A stretch of DNA of 64,000 nt from Rhizobium albus (GTDB lineage: Bacteria; Pseudomonadota; Alphaproteobacteria; Rhizobiales; Rhizobiaceae), in assembly GCA_030160035.1 (NCBI GenBank), contig BSNO01000001.1:248001-312000 (forward strand), read 5' to 3'. A model generated the notes under the pieces. The model was not told the origin of the DNA. It made no database searches and saw only the letters and a list, made by a program, of their open reading frames with translations. The first letter of the stretch is position 1; the number at the start of each line of letters is the position of its first letter. The translations under genes and the position numbers were made by a program. Below, piece after piece: positions 54,065 to 63,149 of the stretch.

Positions 54065-54499
54065 CTACTGAATCGCAGTTTCCGGTTCATCATCCACGAC
54101 TTCGGCGACCGGCGTGGAAAGTTCCGAGGGATCGAGCGCGACGATCATTTCCGCGCAGCGCGATGCTGCATCCCGACCGAGACGGTCGACGCCCGGGATC
54201 TGCGCCCATGCTGCCTTCTCGACAAAACCGCGCTGCTGATGCGGCCGCATGCCGGTCAGTTCTTCGAAATCGGCACGGGCCGTGTCCACGCCACGGAAAT
54301 TGTCGACGCAGACGGAGGCGGCCAGTTCGGCACGCGACGCGTTGGCGGCATCACGCGCCATTTCATTGGCAGTGCCACCGGTAACCCAGCCGCCGAGCGT
54401 GAAGCCCAGAACGACCGTTGCCACGGCAGAGCCTGCGGCGACCCAGCCGAGAGTGCCCTTGGTCGGCTCGTACGCGTTCCACTTGTCAGAAATGCCCAT
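54065..54499 (-). CDS. Uncharacterised small membrane protein
   Basis: A 144-residue protein with GGAGG seven bases before ATG 54499. One membrane helix (about residues 17-38, GWVAAGSAVATVVLGFTLGG) then a helical, mostly acidic domain (NEMARDAANASRAELAASVC, FEELTGMRPHQQRGFVEKAA) with two cysteines far apart. Alphaproteobacterial proteins of this type are of unknown role. A frame reaching 54586 exists but the ribosome site decides the start. It is monocistronic between the channel and tRNA-Gly. Confidence 0.78.
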   Translation of the reverse strand: MGISDKWNAYEPTKGTLGWVAAGSAVATVVLGFTLGGWVTGGTANEMARDAANASRAELAASVCVDNFRGVDTARADFEELTGMRPHQQRGFVEKAAWAQIPGVDRLGRDAASRCAEMIVALDPSELSTPVAEVVDDEPETAIQ

Positions 54500-54686
54500 C
54501 TTTTCCCTCCGGATTTGTTTCGAGCTGTTACGGAGTGTGAGCAGTGGGGGTGGACTTGTCAAACTATCAAAAATTGCCTGCGGCAATCCGTCATCGAGCC
54601 AGCCTCGTCTGGCCGGACGACTAGCAGTTCCTAAGCTTTTTCGGCTTGCTGAAAGGCGTTTGCACAGATAGGTTTAGCGGCATCGA

Positions 54687-54760
54687 GCGGGTGTAGTTCA
54701 ATGGTAGAACGGCAGCTTCCCAAGCTGCATACGAGGGTTCGATTCCCTTCACCCGCTCCA
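54687..54760 (+). tRNA. tRNA-Gly (anticodon CCC)
   Basis: A complete cloverleaf: acceptor GCGGGTG pairs with CACCCGC, D-loop TAGTTCAATGGTAGAA, anticodon stem GCAGC/GCTGC around TTCCCAA, T-loop GTTCGATTC, and CCA encoded. CCC reads GGG codons. No attachment site or integrase is seen beside it. Confidence 0.96.
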
Positions 54761-54798
54761 GAAAAACCCTCAGACACTATGGCGAAATCTGGGCCCGA

Positions 54799-56808
54799 TC
54801 AGCGCGCTTTCGGTGAAATGATTCTGTGCCGATCACGCGGGCAGGCCGCTGGCAGACTTTGCTCGGCGGGACTTATCGCAGCGCCCGTTGCCGCCAATGT
54901 CGGCCGGTGCGGCGTCTTCGCCCAGTGGTGCGGCCGGCGGAGAAGCTCGTAAAGCGCGGTCCAGGCGGCCCATGTCATCAGCGCCCAGTAGACGGGCAGA
55001 AGCATCCAGCGCCATCCCACCCGCAGCCGCTCAAGCGGCGACATCGCGCGCCGGCCGAGCAGGACGAAACAGGCAAAGGTTGCCGTCAGAATGGTGATGT
55101 CGGCGACGAACAGGATGGATTCGAAGCTCGTGCGGCCGTGGTCGCCGACCGACAGCGCCGAGATCATCGAAGCGCCGAAGAAGTAGACCATTGCCGGACT
55201 GAGCAAGGCAGCAACGAGAAGCCCAATCGTCATAATCTGGAAGGTGGCGGAGCGCACGAAACCGAGCGCGTTCGGTCCGCCGCGCGGGCGACGCAGCATC
55301 ACCAGCCAGGTCTGCATCCAGCCCTTGAACCAGCGTGTGCGCTGGTTGCGCCAAGTGCGGATATCGGTGGGCGCCGATTCAAGCGTCGGCAGGGAGATGA
55401 CGCCCAGGCGATGACCGTGCGTCGCAAGCCGAAAGCCGAGATCGGCGTCCTCGGTCACATTGAAAGGGTCCCACGCGCCCACCTCGCGCAGCGTTGCCGT
55501 TCGAAAATGGTTGGAGGTTCCACCCAGTGGCAGCGGCAGGTCGTTGCGGGCGAGAAAGGGCAGAAGTCCGCGAAAAAGCACCGCATATTCCAGCGCAAAG
55601 AGAGCCGTGATCCAGGAGTGGCGCGGGTTGGCGATGACGAGGGGCGCCTGGACGCAGCCGAGCCGAGGGCCGCCCGCCCTGAAGCGCGCCAGCGCCTGGA
55701 GCAGTTGTGCCGGGTGCGGGCGGTCTTCCGCATCGTAGATCACCAGATGTTCGCCGCGTGCGCCGGCCATGGCGTAGTTCAGTGCCTTGGGCTTGGTGTG
55801 GGGAAGGACCCGCGGCACGACGACGATCTCGTACTCGGGGCCGAGAGACTGCGCGCGCAAGGCAGAGATGGTCTCAGGATCGTTGGCCTCGCAGACGAAC
55901 TTGATGTCGAGCTTGGCGCGTGGCCAATCGATCGCATCCAATGCGCGCACCAATTGCCCGGCCATCGCATGTTCGCGGTAGAGCGCCACCATCACCGTAT
56001 AGACGGGTAGCGTCGGATCGGCTGCGTCGGCCGGCACGATCTCCGGATCGAGGCCAAGCCCATCGACCAAGGCTGTTGCCCGCAGCCATAAAAGGGTGGC
56101 GAACAGACTTGTCAGGAAAAGATGCGCCGCAATCGACATGAACACGGGGGAGACGATCAACAAGGCCGCCAGTGCCGTGAAGATCGTTCCGAAGATGAAC
56201 CCCTGGCTGCCGGTCGCCACGATCCGTGCGCTGGCTGCCTGCTGGGTATCGAACAGATGTCCGACGGTCTCCGCGACCCGTTCGCGGCTGCGGACGGCCC
56301 AAACGGCTTGCTTAACCCCCGAAGGTGTCGTGATTGCGAAAGCTGGGCGCAGGCCACCGTGCCGGGAGAGCATCTCGGCAAGGCTGACCAGTCCCGCGAG
56401 ATCCGGCGCGATCAGTTTGCGCGTTCGTCCGCGCTGATCGATGACGAGCGGTTTGTGCGGCATTATCAGCAGCGCGTCGATCGACGGCGTAACGATGACA
56501 AAATGTGGATCGATCGTCTCGATGAAGGCGAGGCCGAGTTCGGCGGCGACCGCCTCGTAATAGGCTGTTTCGGTTACGGCTCGGGCGGCGAGCAATTCGC
56601 GATCGACGGAGGTGGAATGCCGCGAGGCGCGGTCCGCCGCTTCGGCCAATTGCTGATCTGAGAGGTTCAGCCGTCTCAGAACGCGGGACAGGATGTCGAC
56701 CGGGTGCGAGCACTTTTCAGTTGCTGATCTTGCAAGGGGCAGGCTAGCACGAGCGATGGCGCGGCCGAGGCCGCCGGCGTCGGAAGTTGGAACGGAAGTC
56801 AAAAGCAT
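54799..56808 (-). CDS. Membrane glycosyltransferase family 2 protein with secretion-ATPase-like N-terminal domain
   Basis: From ATG 56808 the product is 669 residues. The N-terminal part (about 35-150: ILSRVLRRLNLSDQQLAEAA..., AVAAELGLAFIETID) resembles the MshE/GspE N-terminal domain that binds cyclic di-GMP in some proteins. Two membrane helices follow, then a GT-A glycosyltransferase domain with DAED (about 356), TEDADLGF (about 449) and QRTRWFKGWMQTW (QxxRW, about 488), and C-terminal helices. This layout fits a c-di-GMP-regulated synthase of a beta-linked polysaccharide, like NrfB/cellulose-synthase relatives. The frame runs on upstream to 57261 opposite the binding-protein gene. Start site lacks a clear ribosome site. 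Confidence 0.82.
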   Translation of the reverse strand: MLLTSVPTSDAGGLGRAIARASLPLARSATEKCSHPVDILSRVLRRLNLSDQQLAEAADRASRHSTSVDRELLAARAVTETAYYEAVAAELGLAFIETIDPHFVIVTPSIDALLIMPHKPLVIDQRGRTRKLIAPDLAGLVSLAEMLSRHGGLRPAFAITTPSGVKQAVWAVRSRERVAETVGHLFDTQQAASARIVATGSQGFIFGTIFTALAALLIVSPVFMSIAAHLFLTSLFATLLWLRATALVDGLGLDPEIVPADAADPTLPVYTVMVALYREHAMAGQLVRALDAIDWPRAKLDIKFVCEANDPETISALRAQSLGPEYEIVVVPRVLPHTKPKALNYAMAGARGEHLVIYDAEDRPHPAQLLQALARFRAGGPRLGCVQAPLVIANPRHSWITALFALEYAVLFRGLLPFLARNDLPLPLGGTSNHFRTATLREVGAWDPFNVTEDADLGFRLATHGHRLGVISLPTLESAPTDIRTWRNQRTRWFKGWMQTWLVMLRRPRGGPNALGFVRSATFQIMTIGLLVAALLSPAMVYFFGASMISALSVGDHGRTSFESILFVADITILTATFACFVLLGRRAMSPLERLRVGWRWMLLPVYWALMTWAAWTALYELLRRPHHWAKTPHRPTLAATGAAISPAEQSLPAACPRDRHRIISPKAR

Positions 56809-56893
56809 ACTTCGCCGCGCCGCCGCGGACGTGTATTGGTCTTGTGTCACACAGCCCCAGGCGATGCCTGCCCCACTCTGCTCAAGGCCTAGC

Positions 56894-57772
56894 ATGCTAG
56901 CGAGACACCAAAATAAAACATCCCTGGCTTTGTATGGGTTAATTGTTTTTTTACTCTGTTTAGCTGGTCCGCTTGGGGGTTCTGCTTGGGCGCAGTCCGT
57001 AAAAGTCCCGAATGTTTTTGATCCGCGCGAGCGCCTGTCACTTCCAGCGCTGTCGGGTGTCACGCGCGTACGGTTCTTGATGACGACGGATTTTCCGCCG
57101 TTCAGTTTCCTCGACCAGAGCGGGCGGCTTGCCGGCTTCCACGTGGATCTGGCGCGCGCCATTTGCGATGAACTCGACATCGAGCCTCGCTGCCAGGTCC
57201 AGGCGCTGCCATGGGACGAGCTGGAACCGGCGCTTGCGGCCGGCGAGGGCGAGGTGATCATGGCAGGCTTGCAGGTGAGCGAAGAGAGCCGAGAGCGCTA
57301 TCTTTTCACCCGCACGATCATGGACTTGCCGGCGCGTTTCGTCGTGAAGGCCGCTGAGGCCGGAACCGACCGGGTGGCAGCCGATCATTTCGAACTGGGT
57401 GCCCGGATCGGTGTCATCCAACGCTCCGCCCATGCGGCGATGCTTCAGCGCTTCTTTCCTGATTTGACGCCGGTTCCGTTCGCGAGTTCCACCATGCTCT
57501 ACCGCGCCGTCCAGGGCGGCTGGGTCGACGGGATCTTTGCCGACGGGTTGCAACTGTCGTTCTGGCTCGGCAGTCCGGCTTCCGCAGAATGCTGCGGGTT
57601 TCTCGACGGGCCTTTCCTATCACGCGAGTTTCTCGGCAACGGGCTTTCCATCGCCATCAGGAACGATCTGCCCGAGTTGGCGGAAGGCTTCGACTACGCG
57701 CTGATGTCGCTCAACAAGAGCGGCCGCTTCGCGGAACTCTATTTGCGCTACTTCCCCAACGGGCTTTACTGA
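56894..57772 (+). CDS. Orphan periplasmic solute-binding protein, family 3 (amino acid type)
   Basis: A 292-residue protein with a signal peptide (LALYGLIVFLLCLAGPLGGS, then AWA) and a type II binding fold: FLMTTDFPPFSFLDQSGRLA, GFHVDLARAICDELDI, VIMAGLQVSEES. The sequence is typical of glutamine/arginine-type binding proteins. ATG 56894 has AAGG upstream; an upstream ATG at 56693 overlaps the neighbour. No ABC permease or ATPase is present, so it may serve a remote transporter or act as a sensor with the divergent glycosyltransferase. Confidence 0.87.
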   Translation: MLARHQNKTSLALYGLIVFLLCLAGPLGGSAWAQSVKVPNVFDPRERLSLPALSGVTRVRFLMTTDFPPFSFLDQSGRLAGFHVDLARAICDELDIEPRCQVQALPWDELEPALAAGEGEVIMAGLQVSEESRERYLFTRTIMDLPARFVVKAAEAGTDRVAADHFELGARIGVIQRSAHAAMLQRFFPDLTPVPFASSTMLYRAVQGGWVDGIFADGLQLSFWLGSPASAECCGFLDGPFLSREFLGNGLSIAIRNDLPELAEGFDYALMSLNKSGRFAELYLRYFPNGLY

Positions 57773-57775
57773 GCT

Positions 57776-58594
57776 CTAGCTATCGAGCTTGCGAAACGGC
57801 AGGGCGAGCGCCCAGCCGAGCCTTGCGGTTTCTTCGCCACGATAGTGCTTGAGGCCGATCTCCATGCCGTCATGGCCGCGCCGCGGCTGGTCGACATAAG
57901 TACCGAACAGTCGATCCCAGAAGGGAAAGTTGAACCCATAATTGGAATTGGTTTCGCGCATGTCGGTGGAGTGATGAACACGGTGCATGTCGGGCGTCAC
58001 GATCACGAGGCGCAGCGGCGCATCCAGCCATTTCGGCAGCCTCAGATTGGCGTGATTGAACATCGACGCGCCGTTCAAAACGATCTCGAAGATCAGAACG
58101 GCAAGGGCCGGTGCGCCGAGCAGAATGACGATCACAGCTTTCCAGACCATGGAGAGCACGATCTCCAGAGGATGAAAGCGCAACGCGGTGGTGAAGTCGA
58201 AGCCGCTGTCGGCATGGTGCATTCGGTGGATGCGCCACAACAGCGGGAAGCGATGGCTCGCCCAATGTTCGAGCCAGATGGCGAAGTCGAGCACGATGAA
58301 GGCGATGAGGCCGGCGAGCCAGACGGGAACGTCGAGCATATTGAAGAGGCCGATGCCGCGGCTTTCCGCCCAAAGCGCGGTGCCGACGGCAGCCAGCGGA
58401 AAGACGATGCGCAGGCAGACCGACGACAGCACGACCATGGAGACGTTGGTAACCCAACGCTTCGAGCGCCAGGCACCGACCATCTCGGGCCGCTCCAGCC
58501 GGGGTGCTGCCAGTTCCAAAAGTGCCATTGCCGCAAAGATGGCGAGGAAGACGCCCATCCGCACGACCGGTTCGCTCAAGCCGAACAGTTCCAT
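57776..58594 (-). CDS. Sterol desaturase/fatty acid hydroxylase family membrane protein
   Basis: A 272-residue integral membrane di-iron enzyme. Histidine clusters HWASH, HRMHH and HRVHH are in order, with LRFHPLEIVLSM between. ATG 58594 begins MELFGLSEPVVRM with AGGAG 12 bases away. The family hydroxylates lipids or sterol-like substrates; the bacterial role is not fixed. The gene is convergent with the binding-protein gene, 3 bases between the stops. Confidence 0.87.
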   Translation of the reverse strand: MELFGLSEPVVRMGVFLAIFAAMALLELAAPRLERPEMVGAWRSKRWVTNVSMVVLSSVCLRIVFPLAAVGTALWAESRGIGLFNMLDVPVWLAGLIAFIVLDFAIWLEHWASHRFPLLWRIHRMHHADSGFDFTTALRFHPLEIVLSMVWKAVIVILLGAPALAVLIFEIVLNGASMFNHANLRLPKWLDAPLRLVIVTPDMHRVHHSTDMRETNSNYGFNFPFWDRLFGTYVDQPRRGHDGMEIGLKHYRGEETARLGWALALPFRKLDS

Positions 58595-58795
58595 CGCGCG
58601 GGGTCGCTCCTTGATTGCCAGTTCCACGGATATGGCGCCGAGCACAGGTTGCCGCAACGCAAACTGCGTTCACGAAGGCGCGAAATGTTGACGCGAAAGG
58701 GTCGGCACGGCATAGCTGCGGCCGGCCAGCCCCACGGTCGGCCTTGCGGGTGCTTCAGGCGCCGGCCCCTCTGACAAGCACGGACAATTGAGACG

Positions 58796-60475
58796 ATGAG
58801 CGATCCCGAGCGAGGCGCAAGCCTGTCCCATCACGAGAGTTTCGATCCGGATGTGATCGCGGCGGCTCAAGGCGGAAAGGCCTGGCCTTTCGAGGAGGCG
58901 CGCAAGCTCGTCAAACGCTATGAAAAGAGCGGCTTTCCGGATGTGGTGCTTTTCGAAACCGGCTACGGTCCCTCGGGCCTGCCGCACATCGGAACGTTTG
59001 GCGAAGTGGCGCGCACCTCGATGGTGCGCCACGCGTTCCGCGTTCTGACCGGCGACCGGGTGCCGACCAAGCTCATCTGCTTCTCGGACGACATGGACGG
59101 GCTTCGCAAGGTGCCGGACAACGTGCCGAACAAGGAGATGATGGCGACGTTTCTCGGCAAGCCGCTGAGCCGCGTGCCGGATCCATTCTCCGATGCGCAC
59201 CCGTCTTTTGCCGCTGCCAACAATGCCCGGCTGCGCTCGTTCCTCGATCGCTTCGGCTTCGACTACGAATTTGCCTCCGCCACCGATTACTATACGTCCG
59301 GCCGGTTCGACGAAGCGCTTCTGCGCATGTTGGCTGTCTATGACGACGTCATGGCGATCATCTTGCCGACGCTCGGGGAAGAGCGCCGCGCGACCTATTC
59401 GCCGTTCCTGCCGATCTGCCCGCGCACGGGCGTCGTGCTGCAGGTGCCGATGGTCGATCGCGACGTCGCGGCGGGAACGGTGACCTACCTGGATCCTGAG
59501 ACCGGCGAGCGCATGGTAACGCCGGTGACCGGCGGCAACGTCAAGTGCCAGTGGAAGGCTGATTGGGCGCTGCGTTGGTTTGCGCTCGGCGTCGACTACG
59601 AGATGGCGGGCAAGGATTTGATCGACAGCGTCACGCTGTCCTCCAAGATCTGCAAGGCGCTCGGCGGAACGCCGCCGGAAGGCTTCAATTACGAGCTGTT
59701 CCTGGACGACAAGGGTCAGAAGATCTCGAAGTCGAAGGGCAACGGCCTGACGATCGATGAATGGCTCGCATACGCGCCGAGCGAGAGCCTGTCGCTCTAC
59801 ATGTTCCAGAAGCCCAAGACCGCGAAGCGGCTGCATTTCGACGTCATTCCGCGTGCTGTCGACGAATACTACCAGTTCCTCAGCGCCTACGAGAAGCAGG
59901 ACTGGTCGACGCGACTCTCCAACCCCGTCTGGCATATGCATGATGGTGAGCCGCCGGCGATCGATCTGCCGGTGCCATTCGCGCTGCTGCTCAATCTCGT
60001 CAGCGCATCGAACGCCCATGACAATGCCGTGCTCTGGGGATTCATCTCGCGCTATGCGCCAGGCGTGACGGCCGAAACGCACCCGGAGCTCGACCGGCTG
60101 GTCGGCTATGCGATCCGCTATTTCGACGATTTCGTGAAGCCGGCGAAGCGGTTCCGGGCGCCGGATGCGGTCGAGCGGGAAGCCTTGGCGGCGCTGTCGG
60201 AAAAGCTTGGCACGCTGCCGGCGGATGCGGACGGTGCGGTGATTCAGGACGCGGCGCTCGACGTGGCGCGCGCCATCGAGCGTTACCAGGATCACGCCAA
60301 GAAGAGCCCATCGGGTGGGCCCGGCGTGTCGATCGCGTTCTTCCAGATGATCTATGAGGTGCTTCTCGGGCAGGAGCGCGGGCCTCGTTTTGGTTCGTTT
60401 GCCGCGCTTTACGGGATCGCGGAAACGCGGGCGCTGATCGACGACGCTCTTGAGGGCCGCTTAACGGCTGCCTGA
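58796..60475 (+). CDS. lysK: Lysyl-tRNA synthetase, class I
   Basis: A 559-residue class I LysRS, unrelated to the class II form of most bacteria. The Rossmann fold signatures are PHIGTFG (HIGH) and KISKSKGN (KMSKS). C-terminal helical region is alphaproteobacteria-like. Class I LysRS occurs in archaea and many alphaproteobacteria. The start ATG follows GAGACG. Confidence 0.96.
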   Translation: MSDPERGASLSHHESFDPDVIAAAQGGKAWPFEEARKLVKRYEKSGFPDVVLFETGYGPSGLPHIGTFGEVARTSMVRHAFRVLTGDRVPTKLICFSDDMDGLRKVPDNVPNKEMMATFLGKPLSRVPDPFSDAHPSFAAANNARLRSFLDRFGFDYEFASATDYYTSGRFDEALLRMLAVYDDVMAIILPTLGEERRATYSPFLPICPRTGVVLQVPMVDRDVAAGTVTYLDPETGERMVTPVTGGNVKCQWKADWALRWFALGVDYEMAGKDLIDSVTLSSKICKALGGTPPEGFNYELFLDDKGQKISKSKGNGLTIDEWLAYAPSESLSLYMFQKPKTAKRLHFDVIPRAVDEYYQFLSAYEKQDWSTRLSNPVWHMHDGEPPAIDLPVPFALLLNLVSASNAHDNAVLWGFISRYAPGVTAETHPELDRLVGYAIRYFDDFVKPAKRFRAPDAVEREALAALSEKLGTLPADADGAVIQDAALDVARAIERYQDHAKKSPSGGPGVSIAFFQMIYEVLLGQERGPRFGSFAALYGIAETRALIDDALEGRLTAA

Positions 60476-60483
60476 CCTCCGTC

Positions 60484-61185
60484 TCAGCGCGGATCGGAGC
60501 CATGGATGCCGATGCGGGCCTCGCGCGCCGCATCGGCAAGCTCCGCATAGGCGGAACCCGGCTCGGCATCGACCCAGCCATTGGTGACAAGCCAGGCGGC
60601 GATATCGGTCTCTCCCCGCATGCAGTTGGCCGTTGCCGTCCCTTCCCAGTTCGCCTCGTCGAGATCGCAGGCGAGCGCGCGGCCGCGCAGGAAATTGCGG
60701 AAGGCGGTGCGGGCCATCATGCCACACGGCCAGCGCTGCCCGCTGTCATCGGGGCAAAACCGGTCGGCCGGCGTCGGCACGATGCCCTCGAGCGCAAGAT
60801 TGCGGCCGGAAATCGAGACCAGTCCAGCGGACAGGGCAAGCGGCCGGTAGAGGAGCGGCTTTGGTTCCTCGCGCGGCGGTGGCGGTTCGGAGATCGGTTG
60901 ACGCGCCTCGATCCGTTCCAACTCTCCAGGAGCCGCCGTGAAGGGCTGGCCGAAGAGATCGGGATCAACCGGTCTCGCCAAGTTAGTTTGTGAAGGCGGT
61001 TGGGGTGATGCTCGGCGCTGCGGCTCTTCGGGCTCCGGCTCGGCCGATATCTCGGCCGCCTGCTGAGGCGGGCGCTCCACCCCTTCCAGCGCGGCGAAAT
61101 AGTCCATGGCGGTGAACAGGCCGATCAGCAGGCATGCTATCAGCGTCACCGGCAGGATCAGGCTGCGCAGGAAGCGCTTGATCAC
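60484..61185 (-). CDS. Membrane-anchored SNase-fold protein, active site degenerate
   Basis: A 233-residue protein: an N-terminal membrane helix (FLRSLILPVTLIACLLIGLF), a proline-rich linker, and a C-terminal staphylococcal-nuclease-like fold (about residues 130-230, with WPCGMMARTAFRNFLRGRAL, WEGTATANCM and IAAWLVTNGWVDAEP). The usual catalytic Arg and Glu of R-x-x-GIDAPE are not visible (LALEGIVPTPAD stands there), so cleavage is doubtful. GTG 61185 overlaps the end of the S24 regulator by four bases (GTGA), so both are co-translated. Confidence 0.78.
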   Translation of the reverse strand: MIKRFLRSLILPVTLIACLLIGLFTAMDYFAALEGVERPPQQAAEISAEPEPEEPQRRASPQPPSQTNLARPVDPDLFGQPFTAAPGELERIEARQPISEPPPPREEPKPLLYRPLALSAGLVSISGRNLALEGIVPTPADRFCPDDSGQRWPCGMMARTAFRNFLRGRALACDLDEANWEGTATANCMRGETDIAAWLVTNGWVDAEPGSAYAELADAAREARIGIHGSDPR

Positions 61186-61838
61186 TGGCTTGCCCAGATG
61201 ATGCGGGCGACCCATTCGACGTCCGCCATGTCGAAAACCCGGTTTTCATGCTCGATATTGAGCGATGACAGTTCGATCGTGCGGGCCGTCTGGCGGTGCA
61301 GGATCTTGGCCATGACCTCGCCTTCTCGCGTCTTGACCACCACACGGTCACCGCGCCGCACTTGGGCATGGGGCTCCACGATCAACACGTCTCCGTCCCG
61401 GTAGAGCGGAAGCATGGATTCGCCTTGAACTTCGAGGGCGTAGACGCCCTTGCCGCCGGGAGCCGTCGGGAAATCGACCATCTCCCAACCCTGGCCGGCC
61501 GGAAATCCGCCATCGTCAAAAAAACCGCCGGCGCCGGCCTGGGCGAAACCGAGAAGGGGAATGGCGTTCGAACCGGGTGCGGCACGCTCGGATCCTGCGC
61601 CTGCCGCCTGGCCGCGCACCATGGCCATGAACTCTTCCAGCGAGGAGCCCGTCGCTTCGAGCACCTTGGCCACGGACTCGGTCGACGGCCAGCGGGATCG
61701 GCCGTCGGACGCCTGGCGCTTGGACTTGTTGAAGGAAGTGGGGTCAAGCCCGGCACGCCGCGCGAGGCCTGATGGCGAGAGCTGATGGCGCTCGGCCAAG
61801 GCATCGATCGCTGCCCATATGCGGTCATGGGAAAGCAT
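61182..61838 (-). CDS. HTH/S24-peptidase transcriptional regulator (LexA/CI-like)
   Basis: A 218-residue protein: an N-terminal helix-turn-helix (LSPSGLARRAGLDPTSFNKS) and a C-terminal S24 (LexA-like) domain with the catalytic Ser in QGESMLPLYRDGDVL and Lys in VVKTREGEVMAK. AQAGAG may hold the Ala-Gly cleavage bond. Such regulators self-cleave with RecA-like signals or simply dimerise. It is not LexA itself (different DNA-binding half). Its gene is followed without gap by the nuclease-fold gene. A palindrome lies about 100 bases upstream. Confidence 0.85.
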   Translation of the reverse strand: MLSHDRIWAAIDALAERHQLSPSGLARRAGLDPTSFNKSKRQASDGRSRWPSTESVAKVLEATGSSLEEFMAMVRGQAAGAGSERAAPGSNAIPLLGFAQAGAGGFFDDGGFPAGQGWEMVDFPTAPGGKGVYALEVQGESMLPLYRDGDVLIVEPHAQVRRGDRVVVKTREGEVMAKILHRQTARTIELSSLNIEHENRVFDMADVEWVARIIWASQ

Positions 61839-61933
61839 GGTTGGGATCCCGCTCGATCAGGGCGGCCATTGAATGCGGCTGCGTCTTGATCGTTCTACCG
61901 CCAGCACAGCGCTGAGTAAAGGGATGTAGGAAT

Positions 61934-61960
61934 AAAATCCCTAGAATGACCTAGGATTTT
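61934..61960. promoter_or_regulatory. Inverted repeat between isomerase and S24 regulator genes
   Basis: AAAATCCCTAG and CTAGGATTTT are inverted copies (one extra C) around AATGAC. It could be an operator for the S24 regulator or a weak terminator of the isomerase gene, since its stop codon lies in one arm and T-rich sequence follows on the minus strand. Confidence 0.4.
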
Positions 61961-62574
61961 GCAGCACTGAACGGAGCGCGGCCGGATGCGAGTGCGCGGT
62001 CGAGATCGTCGATGCGGTCCTGGCCCCAGAAGACTTCGCCGTTGAGCACATAGGCCGGCACGCCCACGGCATCGGCGGCGATGGCTTCTTGCGTGTTCTG
62101 GCGGCGGCGAGCGGCGACATCTTCGCCTTGCGCGGCGCTCAAAATGGCGTCTCCGTCGAAGCCACAGGCATTGAGGTAGCGCGTGATGACGGCGGGATCG
62201 GAGATGTTCTCCTCACGCGCCCAGACGGCGGAGAAGATCTCGAACATGTAGGCCGACGGGTCTTGCTTCTCGTCGAGCAGCGCGATCACGGCCTGGTCGG
62301 CGAGCGTCGCATCGACCGGAAAATGCCGCGGCGCGAGATTGATGGGCAGGCCGCGGCGGTCGGCTGCCCGCTGCAGTTCCAGAAGCCGGTAGCGCTGGCG
62401 GGCAAGCGGCCGCTCCTTCAGCGGCTTGGCGCCGGAATTGCCGAAGACTGCGGCGATGTCGACCGGCTTGTAGGCGATGCCGCAGCCGTGCTTGGCGGCA
62501 GTGTCTTCAAACGCCTTGTGGCCTAGATAGACGAAGGGCGATGCGCCGAAGAAATAATAGTCGATCGTGGCCAT
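61951..62574 (-). CDS. 2-hydroxychromene-2-carboxylate isomerase family protein (DsbA-like)
   Basis: A 207-residue thioredoxin-like kappa-class GST relative: DYYFFGASPFVYLGHKAFED at the start and AVGVPAYVLNGEVFWGQDRI at the end are diagnostic. The enzyme isomerises hydroxychromene carboxylates in naphthalene breakdown; many family members have other, unknown glutathione-dependent jobs and no aromatic-degradation genes are near. Confidence 0.88.
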   Translation of the reverse strand: MATIDYYFFGASPFVYLGHKAFEDTAAKHGCGIAYKPVDIAAVFGNSGAKPLKERPLARQRYRLLELQRAADRRGLPINLAPRHFPVDATLADQAVIALLDEKQDPSAYMFEIFSAVWAREENISDPAVITRYLNACGFDGDAILSAAQGEDVAARRRQNTQEAIAADAVGVPAYVLNGEVFWGQDRIDDLDRALASGRAPFSAAKS

Positions 62575-62599
62575 CGGGCTGCTCCCTGTGATGTGCCTG

Positions 62600-63055
62600 T
62601 TACCAATAGCGTCCGGTCGTGGCGATCACCACCGTCAGCAGGCCGAGCACGAGGTTCATGCCGACCAATTTGCGGATCTTGTCGAGGTTGCGCGCGCCTT
62701 GCGCAAAATCGCCTGCGTCGATCGCTGTTCGGAACCGCTTCCAGGGTGCTGCGACGATGTGGAAGAAAAGCAGCATCATCAGAATGCCGGTCAGCGTCAT
62801 GACATGGACGGAGACAGGCGCGCCGGCAAAACCGCCGAAGGTGACGAAGGTCATCGCGAACCCCGTAACAAGAAGCGCGATGACGGCCCAGCCGACGGCT
62901 GGCAGGAATTTGGCGAAGACGTTGCGCCAGAGCGTCAGCCGGGCGGCTGGATCCAGCGGGGCCGCTGCGGGGCGCAAAACGAGATACGCAAAGGCCATGC
63001 CGCCGACCCAGAAGACGGTGGCAAGGACATGGATGGCGAGGAGGAGAATGGTCAT
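62600..63055 (-). CDS. CopD-like small membrane protein
   Basis: A 151-residue protein with four membrane helices; ILLLAIHVLATVFWVGGMAF and MLLFFHIVAAPWKRF resemble the CopD/copper-resistance-D domain. Histidines in helices (AIHVL, FHIVAA) could bind a metal or haem. Role unknown; in rhizobia often annotated CopD family. Stands 24 bases before the isomerase gene, same strand. Confidence 0.75.
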   Translation of the reverse strand: MTILLLAIHVLATVFWVGGMAFAYLVLRPAAAPLDPAARLTLWRNVFAKFLPAVGWAVIALLVTGFAMTFVTFGGFAGAPVSVHVMTLTGILMMLLFFHIVAAPWKRFRTAIDAGDFAQGARNLDKIRKLVGMNLVLGLLTVVIATTGRYW

Positions 63056-63096
63056 GCCCGTTCCCTATCGCGCCCTCGATGCTGCGGCAATGGCAT

Positions 63097-63125
63097 AAAA
63101 AAACCCGGCGGAGATCGCCGGGTTT
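63097..63125 (-). terminator. Intrinsic terminator after fadJ-like gene
   Basis: AAACCCGGCG at 63101-63110 and CGCCGGGTTT at 63116-63125 form a perfect 10-bp stem with a GAGAT loop; a run of seven A on the plus strand (63097-63103) gives a U tract on the minus strand, 24 bases after the stop of the fadJ-like gene. Confidence 0.9.
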
Positions 63126-63149
63126 CTGGTTACGCGAAAAGGCGCCGGA

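Noticed and set aside
54687-54760. tRNA-Gly as a possible integration site
   Set aside because: The genes after it look native and no attachment repeat is visible.
61182-61838. S24 gene as lexA
   Set aside because: The DNA-binding half is XRE-like, and no SOS box was seen upstream; the SOS box found precedes imuA instead.
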